DNA of 64,000 bases from Thermohalobaculum sediminis (GTDB lineage: Bacteria; Pseudomonadota; Alphaproteobacteria; Rhodobacterales; Rhodobacteraceae). This document shows positions 16,973-29,610 of the stretch, piece after piece. The translations under genes and the position numbers were made by a program. The notes below the pieces were generated by a model. It made no database searches. It saw nothing but the letters and a program-made list of their open reading frames with translations, and was not told where the DNA came from. Each line of letters begins with the position of its first letter. Within the stretch, counting starts at the first letter, position 1. Location: contig NZ_JAMFKN010000008.1 in the NCBI RefSeq assembly GCF_023487995.1, positions 150,820 to 214,819 on the forward strand, in the 5' to 3' direction.

Positions 16973-17893
16973 TCAGGCCGCGCCCGTGTCGCGCGCCACG
17001 AGATCGCGGTAGAGCGCGCGGATGCGCGACGTCACCGGCCCCATGCCGCCATTGCCGATGCGCCGGCCGTCGATCTCGGCCACCGGGGTCTGTGCGCCGA
17101 AGGTGCCGGTGAGGAATGCCTCGTCGGCGGAATAGGTCTCGACCAGCGAGAAGTTGCGCTCGAACACCGGAATGCTGTTCTCGCGGCAGAGCGCGATGAC
17201 ATGGCCCCGCGTGATGCCGTTGAGGCAGTAGTCCCCGGTCGAGGTCCAGACCTCGCCCCGCCGCACGATGAAGAAGTTGCAGGAATTCGTGGTGTTCACG
17301 AAACCGAAGGGGTCAAGCATCAGCGCCTCGTCGGCGCCCGCCTTCTCGGCATGGATGCAGGCGAGGATGCAGTTGAGCTTGGAATGGGAATTCAGCTTGG
17401 GGTCCTGCGTCAGCGGCAGGCCGCGGTGCTGCGGCACGGTCATCAGCCGGATGCCGCGCGGCTGCACCGGGCGGCTGTGCTCCGCGATGATGACGATGGT
17501 GGGACCCGAGCGCGAGAGCTTGGGGTGCTGGAACGGCCGCGCCTTGATCCCGCGCGTGACCATCAGGCGGGCGTGGGCGTCATCGGTCATGCCGTTCGCC
17601 CGCGCGATCTCGTCAAGCGCCGCGGCGAGGTCCGCGCGCGTCCGGCCGATGTCGAGGTCGATGGCGCGCGCCGCCTCGAACAGCCGGTCGAGATGCTCGT
17701 CGCGGAACGCCCAGCGGCCATTGTGGAGGCGCAGCCCCTCCCACACGCCGTCGCCCAGCATGAAGCCGCTGTCATAGACCGAGACGGTGGCCTCGGCGCG
17801 CGGCACGAGCCGCCCGTTCACATGGATCAGGAGTGACGCATTGCGCGGGTCCTCCTCGGCGTCATGGGCGCTCATGTGCTCGGCGTCGGTCAT
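16973..17893 (-). CDS. Class IV (branched-chain/D-amino acid type) aminotransferase
   Basis: The 306-residue protein has the fold-type IV PLP transaminase signature. It shows SVYDSGFMLGDGVWEGLR at residues 38-55, an Arg-containing loop, the internal-aldimine lysine at about 172 (HSKLNCI) and the LNGITRGHVI phosphate-binding segment. This group includes branched-chain aminotransferase, D-alanine aminotransferase and aminodeoxychorismate lyase, and I cannot choose between them by eye. It lies 77 bases downstream of the livJ-like binding protein gene, on the same strand as the branched-chain amino acid transporter. A role in leucine, isoleucine or valine turnover is therefore attractive but inferred. 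The start could be residue 7 (MSAHD). Confidence 0.88.
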   Translation of the reverse strand: MTDAEHMSAHDAEEDPRNASLLIHVNGRLVPRAEATVSVYDSGFMLGDGVWEGLRLHNGRWAFRDEHLDRLFEAARAIDLDIGRTRADLAAALDEIARANGMTDDAHARLMVTRGIKARPFQHPKLSRSGPTIVIIAEHSRPVQPRGIRLMTVPQHRGLPLTQDPKLNSHSKLNCILACIHAEKAGADEALMLDPFGFVNTTNSCNFFIVRRGEVWTSTGDYCLNGITRGHVIALCRENSIPVFERNFSLVETYSADEAFLTGTFGAQTPVAEIDGRRIGNGGMGPVTSRIRALYRDLVARDTGAA

Positions 17894-17970
17894 GGTGTGG
17901 CGACCCTCCCGTCATGGAAAGACTGCGCGCGGCCTCCCGCGCGCAGTCGTGGCATCGGTCCCGAACGGGA

Positions 17971-19071
<1,101 letters not shown>

Positions 19072-19155
19072 TTCAGTTCCTCTCCCTGTGTTGCGAGATG
19101 CCGTGGCGGCGTGCTTGCCGCCGGGGCGGTCTCAAGTCGTCAACCCGTGCGTGCC

Positions 19156-19497
19156 TCAGCCCTTCTCGCGCCACGAGAAGGGGCCGGCGCGGTCGTAGAG
19201 CCAGGCGTACTGCGTGACCATCTGGCTCACCCGCTTGAGGCGGAAGCCGACGAGGGCGAGCAGGATCACCGCAGCCGAGTCGGCCAGATAGTATTGAAGC
19301 GACAGCAGCGTTCCACCGAAAAGCGCGAAGTGGAAGAAACGGATCGCCGCCGCCAGCAGCAGCATGTAGAACACCAGCCGCCAGACCGGCTGCCATGTCG
19401 AGGCGAGCGCGCGCCCCGACATGAAGGCGGCGCCCCCGCCGATCGCGAGCGTCACGAAGAAGAAGGTGACGAAGTCGGTCTCCCAGATCACGCCCAT
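19156..19497 (-). CDS. DUF6867-like small membrane protein of liv operons
   Basis: The 113-residue protein has three hydrophobic segments (about residues 8-28, 40-55 and 63-85) and ends in a charged tail with a YDRAGPFSWREKG motif. Proteins of this length and pattern occur in alphaproteobacterial liv operons between livF and the binding protein, annotated as DUF6867; the assignment is from memory of that context. Its ATG lies one base from the livF stop, so it is coexpressed. No function is known; a role in assembly or regulation of the transporter is only a guess. Confidence 0.7.
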   Translation of the reverse strand: MGVIWETDFVTFFFVTLAIGGGAAFMSGRALASTWQPVWRLVFYMLLLAAAIRFFHFALFGGTLLSLQYYLADSAAVILLALVGFRLKRVSQMVTQYAWLYDRAGPFSWREKG

Positions 19498-19498
19498 G

Positions 19499-20223
<725 letters not shown>

Positions 20224-20227
<4 letters not shown>

Positions 20228-21093
20228 GCCGTCCCCTCCCCGCCGGCTGCCGCGGCGGTTTCCTCGATCTCGTGCTCGACCTCCTCGACCTCCTCGTCCT
20301 CGACGCCCAGATAGGCGGCGATGACTTTCGGATCGTTGCGGATCTGTTCGGGCGTGCCGTCGGCGATCTTGGCGCCGTAGTCCAGAACCACGATGTGGTC
20401 GGAAATTCCCATCACGACGCTCATGTCGTGCTCGATCAGCAGGATGCCCACGTCCCGTTCCTTGCGGATGAACAGCAGCAGCCGGTTCAGTTCCTCGGAC
20501 TCGCGAGGGTTGAGGCCCGCCGCGGGCTCGTCGAGGCACAGGAGCTTCGGTCCCGTGCACATCGCCCGCGCGATCTCGAGCCGGCGCTGGTCGCCATAGG
20601 GCAGGTCGCCCGCTGCGTCGTCGGCGCGCGCCATCAGCCCGGCCTTGTCGAGCCAGTACTCTGCAAGCTCCACGGCCTCGCGTTCCGCCGCGCGGTAGCC
20701 GCCGATCCCCAGCACGCCCCCGAAGGTGAAGCCCGAGGCCCGCATCAGCGGGTTGTGCTGCGCGACCATCAGGTTTTCCAGCACCGTCATGCCGCCGAAC
20801 AGGCGGATGTTCTGGAAGGTGCGCGCAACCTTGGCCTCGCGCGGGATCTGGAAGTCCGGCATGCGCTCGAGCAGGAAGGTGTCGCCGGTCTCGTGGTGCA
20901 TCGTGATGCGCCCGACGGTCGGCTTGTAGAACCCGGTGAGGCAGTTGAACACGGTGGTCTTGCCCGCGCCGTTCGGCCCGATCAGCGCGGTGATCTCGCC
21001 GCGCCGCGCGACGAAGGAGAGGTCGTCGACCGCGGTGAGACCGCCGAAGCGCATGGTGAGGTGCTCGACCTCGAGCAGTGCATCGCCGGCCAT
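20224..21093 (-). CDS. livG: Branched-chain amino acid ABC transporter, ATPase LivG
   Basis: The 289-residue ABC ATPase has the P-loop GPNGAGKTT at residues 39-47 and the LivG-type stretch LTMRFGGLTAVDDLSF at the start. The signature region is modified (LPYGDQRRLEIARAM), as is normal in LivG proteins, and the Walker B motif is LLCLDEPAAGLNP. The extra C-terminal acidic tail (EDEEVEEVEHEIEE) is longer than in the E. coli protein. It overlaps livF by 4 bases and begins one base before the livM stop codon, so the whole set is tightly coupled. Confidence 0.97.
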
Positions 21094-21094
21094 G

Positions 21095-22416
<1,322 letters not shown>

Positions 22417-22417
<1 letters not shown>

Positions 22418-23352
22418 CAGACCTTCTCGACCTCGGGCTTGCCGAGGAGGCCCTGCGGCAGGAAGATCAGCACGAGCGCAAGCATCGCGAAGGCCGCGAC
22501 ATCCTTGTACTCGATCGAGAAATAGGCCGACCAGAAGGTCTCGATCAGGCCGATCACCATGCCGCCCAGCATCGCGCCGGGCAGCGAGCCGATGCCGCCC
22601 AGCACGGCCGCGGTGAACGCCTTCACGCCGGCGACGAAGCCGATGAAGAAGTCGATGACACCGTAGTAGAGCAGGAACATCAGCCCCGCGACCGCCGCCA
22701 GCGCCGCGCCCATCACGAAGGTGAGCGAGATCGTGCGATCGACGTTGATGCCCGAGAGCGCGGCCATCTTGCGGTCCTGCTCGCAGGCGCGCTGGGCGCG
22801 GCCCAGCGGGGTCCTCGCGATGATCAGCGAGAAGACCACCATCAGCAGGGTCGTCAGCACGATGATGAAGATCTGCATGTTCGAGATCTGCACGAGGAAC
22901 TCGCCCTGATCGTCCACCCGGCGCATGATGGTGTAGCCATCCTGGATGATCGGCTGCAGCGGCTTGACGCGCGCGCCCTGGGCGATCTGCACGAAGTTCT
23001 GCAGAACGATCGACATGCCGATCGCGGTGATCAGCGGCGCGAGCCGGAACGAGCCGCGCAGCGGCCGGTAGGCGATGCGCTCGACCGTCCAGCCATAGAC
23101 CGAGGCGATCAGCATGGCGAAGATCAGCACGAGGATCAGCGCGAGGATCGTCAGCCCCAGCCCCGTCGAGGCCGTCAGCCCCAGCGCCGTGATCGCGATC
23201 AGCGAGACGAACGAGCCCACCATGAAGATGTCGCCATGGGCGAAGTTGATCATGCCGACGATGCCGTAGACCATCGTGTAGCCGATCGCGATCAGACCGT
23301 AGATCGAACCGAGAGTGATCCCGTTGATCAGCTGCTGAACGAAATATTCCAT
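22417..23352 (-). CDS. livH: Branched-chain amino acid ABC transporter, permease LivH
   Basis: The 311-residue integral membrane protein begins MEYFVQQLINGITLGSIYGL, the canonical LivH N-terminus, and contains IAIGYTMVYGIVGMINFAHG. The cytoplasmic loop RACEQDRKMAALSGINVD, which contacts the ATPases, is present, as is the helix AAVLGGIGSLPGAMLGGMV. It is the first gene of the livHMGF operon. The promoter is expected in the 191-base divergent region shared with the CoA-transferase gene (23353-23543), where a moderately AT-rich patch occurs near 23430-23465. I do not see a confident -35/-10 pair. Confidence 0.97.
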
Positions 23353-23543
23353 ACGTCTCCCTCACGTCCGCGGCGGTGCGGCCGGCACCATGCGCAGCGC
23401 CGCGTCCTGCACTCCGCGCGGCCTCTTGAGGTAAGGCAAAGCCGCGCGCGGATACAACACAAATTGCGCGGGCGGACGCCGCCAGACCCGTTGCCCGGCC
23501 CCCACCGGCCGAGGCATGGTCGGACCCTGGGAGGACGCTCGCG

Positions 23544-25481
23544 ATGCGTAACAAGATCATTCCGGCCGAGCAGGCCGCGCGGCTGGTCCGCGACGGCGAC
23601 TGGCTCACGACCTCGGGTTTCGTCGGCATCGGCGTGCCGGACGAGCTGCTCGCGGCGATCGAGGCGCGCTTTCTCGAGACCGGCGAGCCGAGGGGGCTGG
23701 GCCTCATGTTCGCGGCGGGACAGGGCGACGGCAGGACGCGCGGGCTCAACCGCCTTGGCCATGACGGCCTGCTCGCGCGCGTCATCGGCGGCCACTGGGG
23801 CCTGATCCCCAAGGTCGGCGCTCTGGCGCTGGCGGGCCGGATCGAGGGCTGGAACCTGCCGCAGGGGGTGATCAGCCAGCTCTACCGCGACATCGCCGCG
23901 GGGCGTCCCGGCGCGATCTCGAAGATCGGGCTCGAGACCTTCGTCGATCCGCGCAAGGGCGGCGGGCGCATCAACGACCGCTCGACCGACGAGGTGGTGC
24001 GCCTGATCGAGATCGCGGGCGAGGAGTGGCTGTTCTACCGCCGACAGCGCCTCGACGTGGCCCTGTTGCGCGGCACCACCGCCGACGAGGCCGGCAACAT
24101 CACCATGGAGCGCGAGGCGCTCATCCTCGACAACCTCGCCCAGGCGATGGCGGTGCGCAACTCGGGCGGCCTCGTCATCGTGCAGGTCGAGCGCATCGCC
24201 GCCCCGCACACGCTGAACCCGCGCGAGGTGGTGATCCCCGCGGCGCTGGTCGATGCCGTCGTGGTCGCCCGGCCCGAGAACCATCTGCAGACCTATGCCA
24301 CCGCCTATTCGCACCACTACTCGGGCCGCTTCCGCGCGCCGGAGGGCGCGAGCCGGCCGATGGCGCTCGACGCGCGCAAGGTGATTGCCCGGCGTTGCGC
24401 CTTCGAGCTGCCGGTGAACGGCGTCGTCAATCTCGGCATCGGCATGCCCGAGGGGGTCGCCGCGGTCGCGGGCGAGGAAGGACTCACGCACCACCTGACG
24501 CTGACCGCCGAGCCCGGAGTGGTCGGCGGACAGCCGGCGTCGGGGCTCGACTTCGGCGCCGCGATCAACACCGACGCGATCATCGCCCAGAACGCGCAGT
24601 TCGACTTCTACGACGGCGGCGGGCTCGACATGGCCTGCCTCGGGCTGGCCGAGGCGGATGCGACGGGCAACGTGAACGTCTCGCGCTTCGGACCCAAGCT
24701 CGCGGGCGCGGGCGGCTTCATCAACATCTCGCAATCCGCGAAACGCGTCGTGTTCGCGGGCACCTTCACCGCCGGCGGCCTCGACGTCGCGGTGGCCGGC
24801 GGCGGGATCGAGATCCGCGCCGAGGGCCGCGCCCGCAAGTTCCGCGAGACGGTCGAGCAGGTGACCTTCTCGGGCGCGCGCGCCGCGCGGCTCGGCCAGC
24901 CCGTGCTCTATGTCACCGAGCGATGCGTCTTCGAGCTCGCGCCCGAGGGGCTGCGGCTCACCGAGGTCGCGCCCGGCATCGAACTCGAGCGCGACATCCT
25001 CGCGCAGATGGCGTTCCGCCCCCTGATCGGCGAGTTGGCCGAGATGGACCCACGCATCTTCCACGACACCCCGATGGGCCTGAAGACCGACCTCCTCCAT
25101 CTCGACCTCGCGGACCGCATCGTCCTCGACCCGTCGACCGGGCAACTCTTCGTCAACTTCGAGAAGCTGCGGGTGCGCAGCCTCGACGACATCGAGCGGA
25201 TCCGCCGGCGCGTGGCCGAGGTCTGCGCGCCGCTCGGCCACAGGGTCGACGTGGTGGTCAACTACGATGGCGCGCGCATCGAGGAGGAGGTGGCCGACGC
25301 CTATGCCGCGATGGTGGCCGACGTGACCGAGCGCTTCTACGCGCGGGTGAGCCGCTTCTCCGGCTCGGCCTTCATGCGGCTCAAGCTCGGCCATGCCCTG
25401 TCGCAGCGCGCGCTGGCGCCGCACATCTTCGAGACCGCGGCCGAGGCGCGCGCGTTCCTCGACGCCGGCGACGGCATTTGA
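23544..25481 (+). CDS. Acyl-CoA:acetate/3-ketoacid CoA-transferase (YdiF/Pct type) with C-terminal extension
   Basis: The 645-residue protein fuses the alpha and beta halves of a type I CoA-transferase. The N-half has TTSGFVGIGVPDELL. The beta-half has NLGIGMPEGVA (about 296-306) and the catalytic glutamate at about 323 in TAEPGVVGG. It moves CoA between carboxylic acids such as acetate, propionate or acetoacetate. E. coli YdiF-type proteins are about 530 residues; this one carries roughly 110 further residues at the C-terminus (from LFVNFEKLRVRSLDDIE onward) forming an additional alpha/beta region of unknown role. A GGGAGGA ribosome-binding site precedes the ATG. It is divergent from the liv operon. 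Confidence 0.88.
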   Translation: MRNKIIPAEQAARLVRDGDWLTTSGFVGIGVPDELLAAIEARFLETGEPRGLGLMFAAGQGDGRTRGLNRLGHDGLLARVIGGHWGLIPKVGALALAGRIEGWNLPQGVISQLYRDIAAGRPGAISKIGLETFVDPRKGGGRINDRSTDEVVRLIEIAGEEWLFYRRQRLDVALLRGTTADEAGNITMEREALILDNLAQAMAVRNSGGLVIVQVERIAAPHTLNPREVVIPAALVDAVVVARPENHLQTYATAYSHHYSGRFRAPEGASRPMALDARKVIARRCAFELPVNGVVNLGIGMPEGVAAVAGEEGLTHHLTLTAEPGVVGGQPASGLDFGAAINTDAIIAQNAQFDFYDGGGLDMACLGLAEADATGNVNVSRFGPKLAGAGGFINISQSAKRVVFAGTFTAGGLDVAVAGGGIEIRAEGRARKFRETVEQVTFSGARAARLGQPVLYVTERCVFELAPEGLRLTEVAPGIELERDILAQMAFRPLIGELAEMDPRIFHDTPMGLKTDLLHLDLADRIVLDPSTGQLFVNFEKLRVRSLDDIERIRRRVAEVCAPLGHRVDVVVNYDGARIEEEVADAYAAMVADVTERFYARVSRFSGSAFMRLKLGHALSQRALAPHIFETAAEARAFLDAGDGI

Positions 25482-25540
25482 CCCGTGTCGCCGGGCGGGC
25501 TAGGCATGGGCCCCGACGACAACCCCGAGCGGAGGATTTC

Positions 25541-26122
25541 ATGCTCAGGAAGCTCTGCCTTCTGGCCGCCCTGCTCCTCACATTCGCGACACCGGAGGCA
25601 CGCGCCGTGGACATCAAAGACCCCGAGAACACGCTGATCATCGAGCTGAAATCCGGCCGTGTGGTCATCGAGATGCTGCCTGACGTGGCTCCTGGCCATG
25701 TCGAGCGGATCAAGACGCTGGCCCGCGCCGGCGAGTACGACAACGTCGCGTTCCACCGCGTGATCGAGGGCTTCATGGCCCAGACCGGCGACGTGCAGTT
25801 CGGCGACATGGCGAGCGGCTACAACCCCTCGCGCACCGGCACCGGCGGCTCGGACCTGCCGGATCTCAAGGCCGAGTTCTCGTCGCTGCCCTTCGACCGC
25901 GGCGTCGTCGGCATGGCGCGCGCGCAGAACCCGAACTCGGGCAACTCGCAGTTCTTCATCATGTTCGAGGACGGCCACTTCCTGAACAACCAGTACACCG
26001 TCTGGGGCCGCGTGATCGACGGCATGGAGCATGTCGACAACATCAAGCGCGGCGCCCCGGGCTCGGGCGCGGTGACCGACCCCGACCGCATGGTCAAGGT
26101 GACCGTCGCGGCGGACAACTGA
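25541..26122 (+). CDS. Periplasmic cyclophilin-type peptidyl-prolyl isomerase
   Basis: The 193-residue protein has an N-terminal signal peptide (MLRKLCLLAALLLTFA, cleavage around ARA, residue 22). A cyclophilin domain follows with FHRVIEGFMAQTGD, which holds the catalytic arginine, GVVGMARAQNPNSGNSQFF and a NNQYTVWGRV strand. The tryptophan and active-site residues are in place, so it should be active in proline isomerisation during periplasmic protein folding. A strong GGAGG ribosome-binding site lies 6 bases before the ATG. The gene is 59 bases behind the CoA-transferase gene. The 219-base gap to queA contains a short imperfect hairpin (26227-26247) but no gene. Confidence 0.93.
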   Translation: MLRKLCLLAALLLTFATPEARAVDIKDPENTLIIELKSGRVVIEMLPDVAPGHVERIKTLARAGEYDNVAFHRVIEGFMAQTGDVQFGDMASGYNPSRTGTGGSDLPDLKAEFSSLPFDRGVVGMARAQNPNSGNSQFFIMFEDGHFLNNQYTVWGRVIDGMEHVDNIKRGAPGSGAVTDPDRMVKVTVAADN

Positions 26123-26341
26123 GCCCCGCAGACGATCCCGCAGAACCGCTGCGCGGGGCACTCCCCCGCGCGGCGTCCCTCGGGGGCCGGGCGGAGACCT
26201 CTCCGGATCGGCCGCGGCGGTCCGCTGTCCCAGGCTTGATCCGGGACCTTGGCGCAGCGGGTGCCACGCGGCGCAGCCGCGCCTCCTGCCCCCGCGGAAT
26301 TGCCCTTTACCCGCCTCGCCCGCTCGCCTATCTGCGCGGCC

Positions 26342-27403
26342 ATGCAGCTCTCGGACTTCGACTTCGACCTTCCGGAGGCGCTGATCGCGCTGCGGCCGGT
26401 CCGCCCCCGCCCCGCGTCGCGCCTGCTGGTCGCCGCGGGCGGGGCCACGCATGACAGCCATGTGCGCGACCTGCCCGGCTGGCTCCGCCCCGGCGATCTC
26501 CTCGTCTTCAACGACACCCGCGTCATCCCCGCGCGCCTGTTCGGCGAGCGGCGGCGCGAGACGCGCGACGGCGCGGGCGTCGCGCGGATCGAGGTCACGC
26601 TGATCCGTCGCGACGGCTCGGACCTGTGGTCGGCGCTGGTGCGGCCGGCGCGCCGCCTTGCGCCCGGCGACGTGATCCGTTTCGCGGACGGGCTTGCCGC
26701 CGAGGTTGTCGCGCCTCCCGCCGAGGGCGAGACCAGGCTTCGCTTCGACCGCGGCGGCGAGGCCCTCGACGCGGCGATCGGCCGGACCGGCGTCATGCCG
26801 CTGCCGCCCTACATCGCGCAGAAGCGCCCGGCCGACGCGCAGGACGCCGAGGACTACCAGACGATCTTCGCGCGCCGCCCCGGCTCGGTCGCGGCCCCGA
26901 CCGCCTCGCTGCATTTCGACGAGGCGCTGGTCGGGCGGCTGGCCGAAGCCGGCGTCCTGTCGGCGCGGGTGACGCTGCATGTGGGCGCCGGCACCTTCCT
27001 GCCGGTCAAGACCGAAGCCATCGCCGAGCACCGGATGCATGCCGAGTGGGGCGAGATCGCCCCCGAGACGGCCGAGGCGATCAATGCCGCGCGCGCCGCC
27101 GGCGGGCGCATCATCCCCGTCGGCACCACGGCGCTGAGGCTGATCGAGAGCGCCGCCGACGCGGGCGGGCGCCTCGCACCATGGACGGGCGAGACCGACA
27201 TCTTCATCACGCCGGGCTACCGCTTCCGCATCGCCGACGGTCTGATGACGAATTTCCACCTGCCGAAATCGACGCTGTTCATGCTGGTCTCGGCGCTGAT
27301 GGGGCTTCCGCGGATGCAGGCGCTCTATGCCCACGCGATCCGCGAGCGGTATCGCTTCTTCTCCTACGGCGACAGCTCGCTGCTGATCCCGGATCGCGGC
27401 TGA
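26342..27403 (+). CDS. queA: S-adenosylmethionine:tRNA ribosyltransferase-isomerase
   Basis: The 353-residue enzyme builds epoxyqueuosine on the wobble base of tRNAs with GUN anticodons by transferring the ribosyl group of SAM. Its motifs are [14 protein letters not shown] at the N-terminus, [40 protein letters not shown] and a C-terminal [18 protein letters not shown]. Length and order are normal. The ATG at 26342 is used because the conserved sequence starts within three residues. The tgt partner gene of the queuosine pathway is not in the window. Confidence 0.97.
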   Translation: MQLSDFDFDLPEALIALRPVRPRPASRLLVAAGGATHDSHVRDLPGWLRPGDLLVFNDTRVIPARLFGERRRETRDGAGVARIEVTLIRRDGSDLWSALVRPARRLAPGDVIRFADGLAAEVVAPPAEGETRLRFDRGGEALDAAIGRTGVMPLPPYIAQKRPADAQDAEDYQTIFARRPGSVAAPTASLHFDEALVGRLAEAGVLSARVTLHVGAGTFLPVKTEAIAEHRMHAEWGEIAPETAEAINAARAAGGRIIPVGTTALRLIESAADAGGRLAPWTGETDIFITPGYRFRIADGLMTNFHLPKSTLFMLVSALMGLPRMQALYAHAIRERYRFFSYGDSSLLIPDRG

Positions 27404-27506
27404 GCGCCCGATCCGCGACACGTTCTGCCGCCTTCGGGGTGGCACGCGCGGGCGAATGCCCGCAGGATGGCCCGACCCGACCCGACGCCGAGACGAAGGA
27501 CCCGCG

Positions 27507-28793
27507 ATGCGCGCCGTGCTCAAGACGTCCTGGCCGCTGCTGATCGGCATGTTCCTGCTGATGATCGGCAACGGCATGCAGGGCACCGTGCTGGGCGTGC
27601 GCGGCGGCCTCGAGGGCTTCGACGCGACGACCATGGGCCTCGTGATGTCGGGCTATTTCCTCGGCTTCCTGGGCGGCGCCAAGCTCACGCCGGTGATGCT
27701 GCGCCGGGTCGGGCATGTCCGGGTGTTCGCGGCGCTCGGCTCGATGATCTCGGCGGCGCTGATCATCTATGGCGCGATCGTCGATCCCCTCGCCTGGACC
27801 CTGATGCGCGTGATCGTGGGCTTCTGCTACTCGGGTGTCTATGTCGTGGCCGAGAGCTGGCTCAACAACCAGGCCACGAACGAGACACGCGGGCGCGCCC
27901 TCTCGGCCTATCTCATCGTGCAGATGCTGGGGATCATCGCGGCGCAGGGACTGCTGAACGCGGCCAACCCGGCGGGCTATGACCTCTTCGTCATCATGTC
28001 GGTGGCGGTGTCGATCTCGTTCGCGCCGATGCTGCTGTCGGCCGGTCCGACGCCAGTGTTCGAGACGACGCGCACCATGTCGCTGGGGCGGCTCTACCGC
28101 ACCTCGCCGCTCGGCTGCGTCGGCACGTTCCTCCTGGGCGCGATCTTTGCCTGCCAGTTCGGCATGGCGCCGGTCTACGCGACCCTGCGCGGCATGACGA
28201 CGGCCGAGATCTCGATCTTCATCGGCGCCTTCTATGTCGGCGGGCTGGTGCTGCAATACCCGATCGGGTGGCTGTCGGACCGGATGGACCGCCGCCGGCT
28301 GATCGCCATCGTGACCGCGGTGGGCGCGGCTGCGGCCTTCCTTGCGCTGGCGGCGGGCGGCAGCTTCGTCTGGCTGGTGCTGGCGGCGACATTGATCGGG
28401 GGCACGTCGAACCCGCTCTATTCGCTGCTGATCGCCCATACCAACGATTTCCTCGCGCCCGAGGACATGGCGGCCGCCTCGGGCGGGCTGATCGTGCTCA
28501 ATGGCGTCGGCGCCGCCGGAACGCCGATCCTGGTCGGCTACCTGATGCGCGACTACGGCGCGGCGGCCTTCCCGCTGTTCCTGGGGGTGGTGATGGCGAC
28601 GATGACGGCCTATGCGCTCTACCGCATGACGCGCCGGCGGGCCAAGTCGGCGGCCGAGACCGTGCCGATGCCGCCGATCACGATGGGCGCGACCCCCGTC
28701 GCCGGCGAGATGGCGCAGGAGGCCGTGGTCGAACTGATCGAGGCCGCCGAAGCGACCGGCGAGGGATCGCCGCAACCCGCTGGTGCACCATGA
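27507..28793 (+). CDS. Major facilitator superfamily transporter
   Basis: The product is 428 residues from the ATG at 27507, which follows an AAGGA motif; an in-frame start 17 codons upstream adds a charged leader and seems less likely. About twelve transmembrane segments are visible. A motif-A-like loop, GWLSDRMDRRRLIAI, lies between TM8 and TM9, and GYFLGFLGGAKLTPVMLRRVGHVR lies between TM2 and TM3 (key residues G, P and RR). The sequence resembles the YcaD/TetA-like group of unassigned MFS exporters. The acidic C-terminal tail is cytoplasmic. It overlaps the DUF924 gene by 4 bases. Substrate is unknown. Confidence 0.88.
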   Translation: MRAVLKTSWPLLIGMFLLMIGNGMQGTVLGVRGGLEGFDATTMGLVMSGYFLGFLGGAKLTPVMLRRVGHVRVFAALGSMISAALIIYGAIVDPLAWTLMRVIVGFCYSGVYVVAESWLNNQATNETRGRALSAYLIVQMLGIIAAQGLLNAANPAGYDLFVIMSVAVSISFAPMLLSAGPTPVFETTRTMSLGRLYRTSPLGCVGTFLLGAIFACQFGMAPVYATLRGMTTAEISIFIGAFYVGGLVLQYPIGWLSDRMDRRRLIAIVTAVGAAAAFLALAAGGSFVWLVLAATLIGGTSNPLYSLLIAHTNDFLAPEDMAAASGGLIVLNGVGAAGTPILVGYLMRDYGAAAFPLFLGVVMATMTAYALYRMTRRRAKSAAETVPMPPITMGATPVAGEMAQEAVVELIEAAEATGEGSPQPAGAP

Positions 28794-29356
28794 TCCCCGA
28801 CCGGACCCGCGCCACGGCCGAGATCCTCGACTTCTGGCTTGGCGAGATCGGCCCCGGGAAGTGGTATGTTGCCGACCCCGGGCTCGACGCCGCGATCGCA
28901 CGCCGCTTCGCCTCGCTCTGGCACGAGGCGCTGCGCGACCCGCCGGAAAGCTGGCTCTGCACCGCGCGCGGCGCGCTTGCGCATCTCGTGCTGCTCGACC
29001 AGTTCCCGCGCAACATGTTCGGCGGGACGGCAAGGGCCTATGCCTCGGACCAGCGCGCCCGCGCCAGGGCCAAGCGCGCGATCGACCTTGGCCGCGACCT
29101 CAGCATGCCCGAGCCCGAGCGCCAGTTCTTCTACCTGCCGCTGATGCATTCCGAGTCGCTGAGCGATCAGGAGCTGTGCATCGCGCTCCTGCGCCAGCGG
29201 ATGCCACTTACCGGGGCCAACAATCTGGGCCACGCGGTCAGGCATCGCGACGTCATCCGCCGCTTCGGCCGCTTCCCCAGCCGCAACGCAGCCCTGGGGC
29301 GGCGCGACACCGAGCGCGAGATCGCCTATCGCGCGGGCGGCGGCTACATGTCCTGA
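28790..29356 (+). CDS. DUF924-family protein
   Basis: The 188-residue protein begins with ILDFWLGEIGPGKWY, the DUF924 signature. It continues through LVLLDQFPRNMFGGTARAYASD, FYLPLMHSESLSDQ and a C-terminal GRFPSRNAALGR segment; all are conserved in the family. The fold is helical (TPR-like in solved relatives) and the function is not known. Its ATG overlaps the stop of the MFS transporter gene (ATGA), implying coupled translation. The following 254 bases (29357-29610) contain no gene and precede lpd. Confidence 0.9.
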   Translation: MIPDRTRATAEILDFWLGEIGPGKWYVADPGLDAAIARRFASLWHEALRDPPESWLCTARGALAHLVLLDQFPRNMFGGTARAYASDQRARARAKRAIDLGRDLSMPEPERQFFYLPLMHSESLSDQELCIALLRQRMPLTGANNLGHAVRHRDVIRRFGRFPSRNAALGRRDTEREIAYRAGGGYMS

Positions 29357-29610
29357 CCGCCCGACCGCGACCATGTGATTCGGCCGGCGCCCCGCCGGCG
29401 CAGCCGAACCCCGGCCCGCGCGGGTGGCCGAACGGGGGAAACCCGGCCCCGCGCCCCACGCCGCGCGAAACGGAGCTGGCCTGCACCATGCGCGCCCGCG
29501 AAGAAAGTTTCCGGCGCATTCTGCCGCAACCCCGATCGGCACCAAGACATTTGCCCTGCGCGTCGCCCCTGCCGTAGGGTTTCACACCATTCGCGTGAGG
29601 GAGGACCCAG

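Noticed and set aside
26227..26247. Short palindromic element reminiscent of alphaproteobacterial repeats
   Set aside because: Only one copy was noticed and the stem is imperfect; not enough to call a repeat family.
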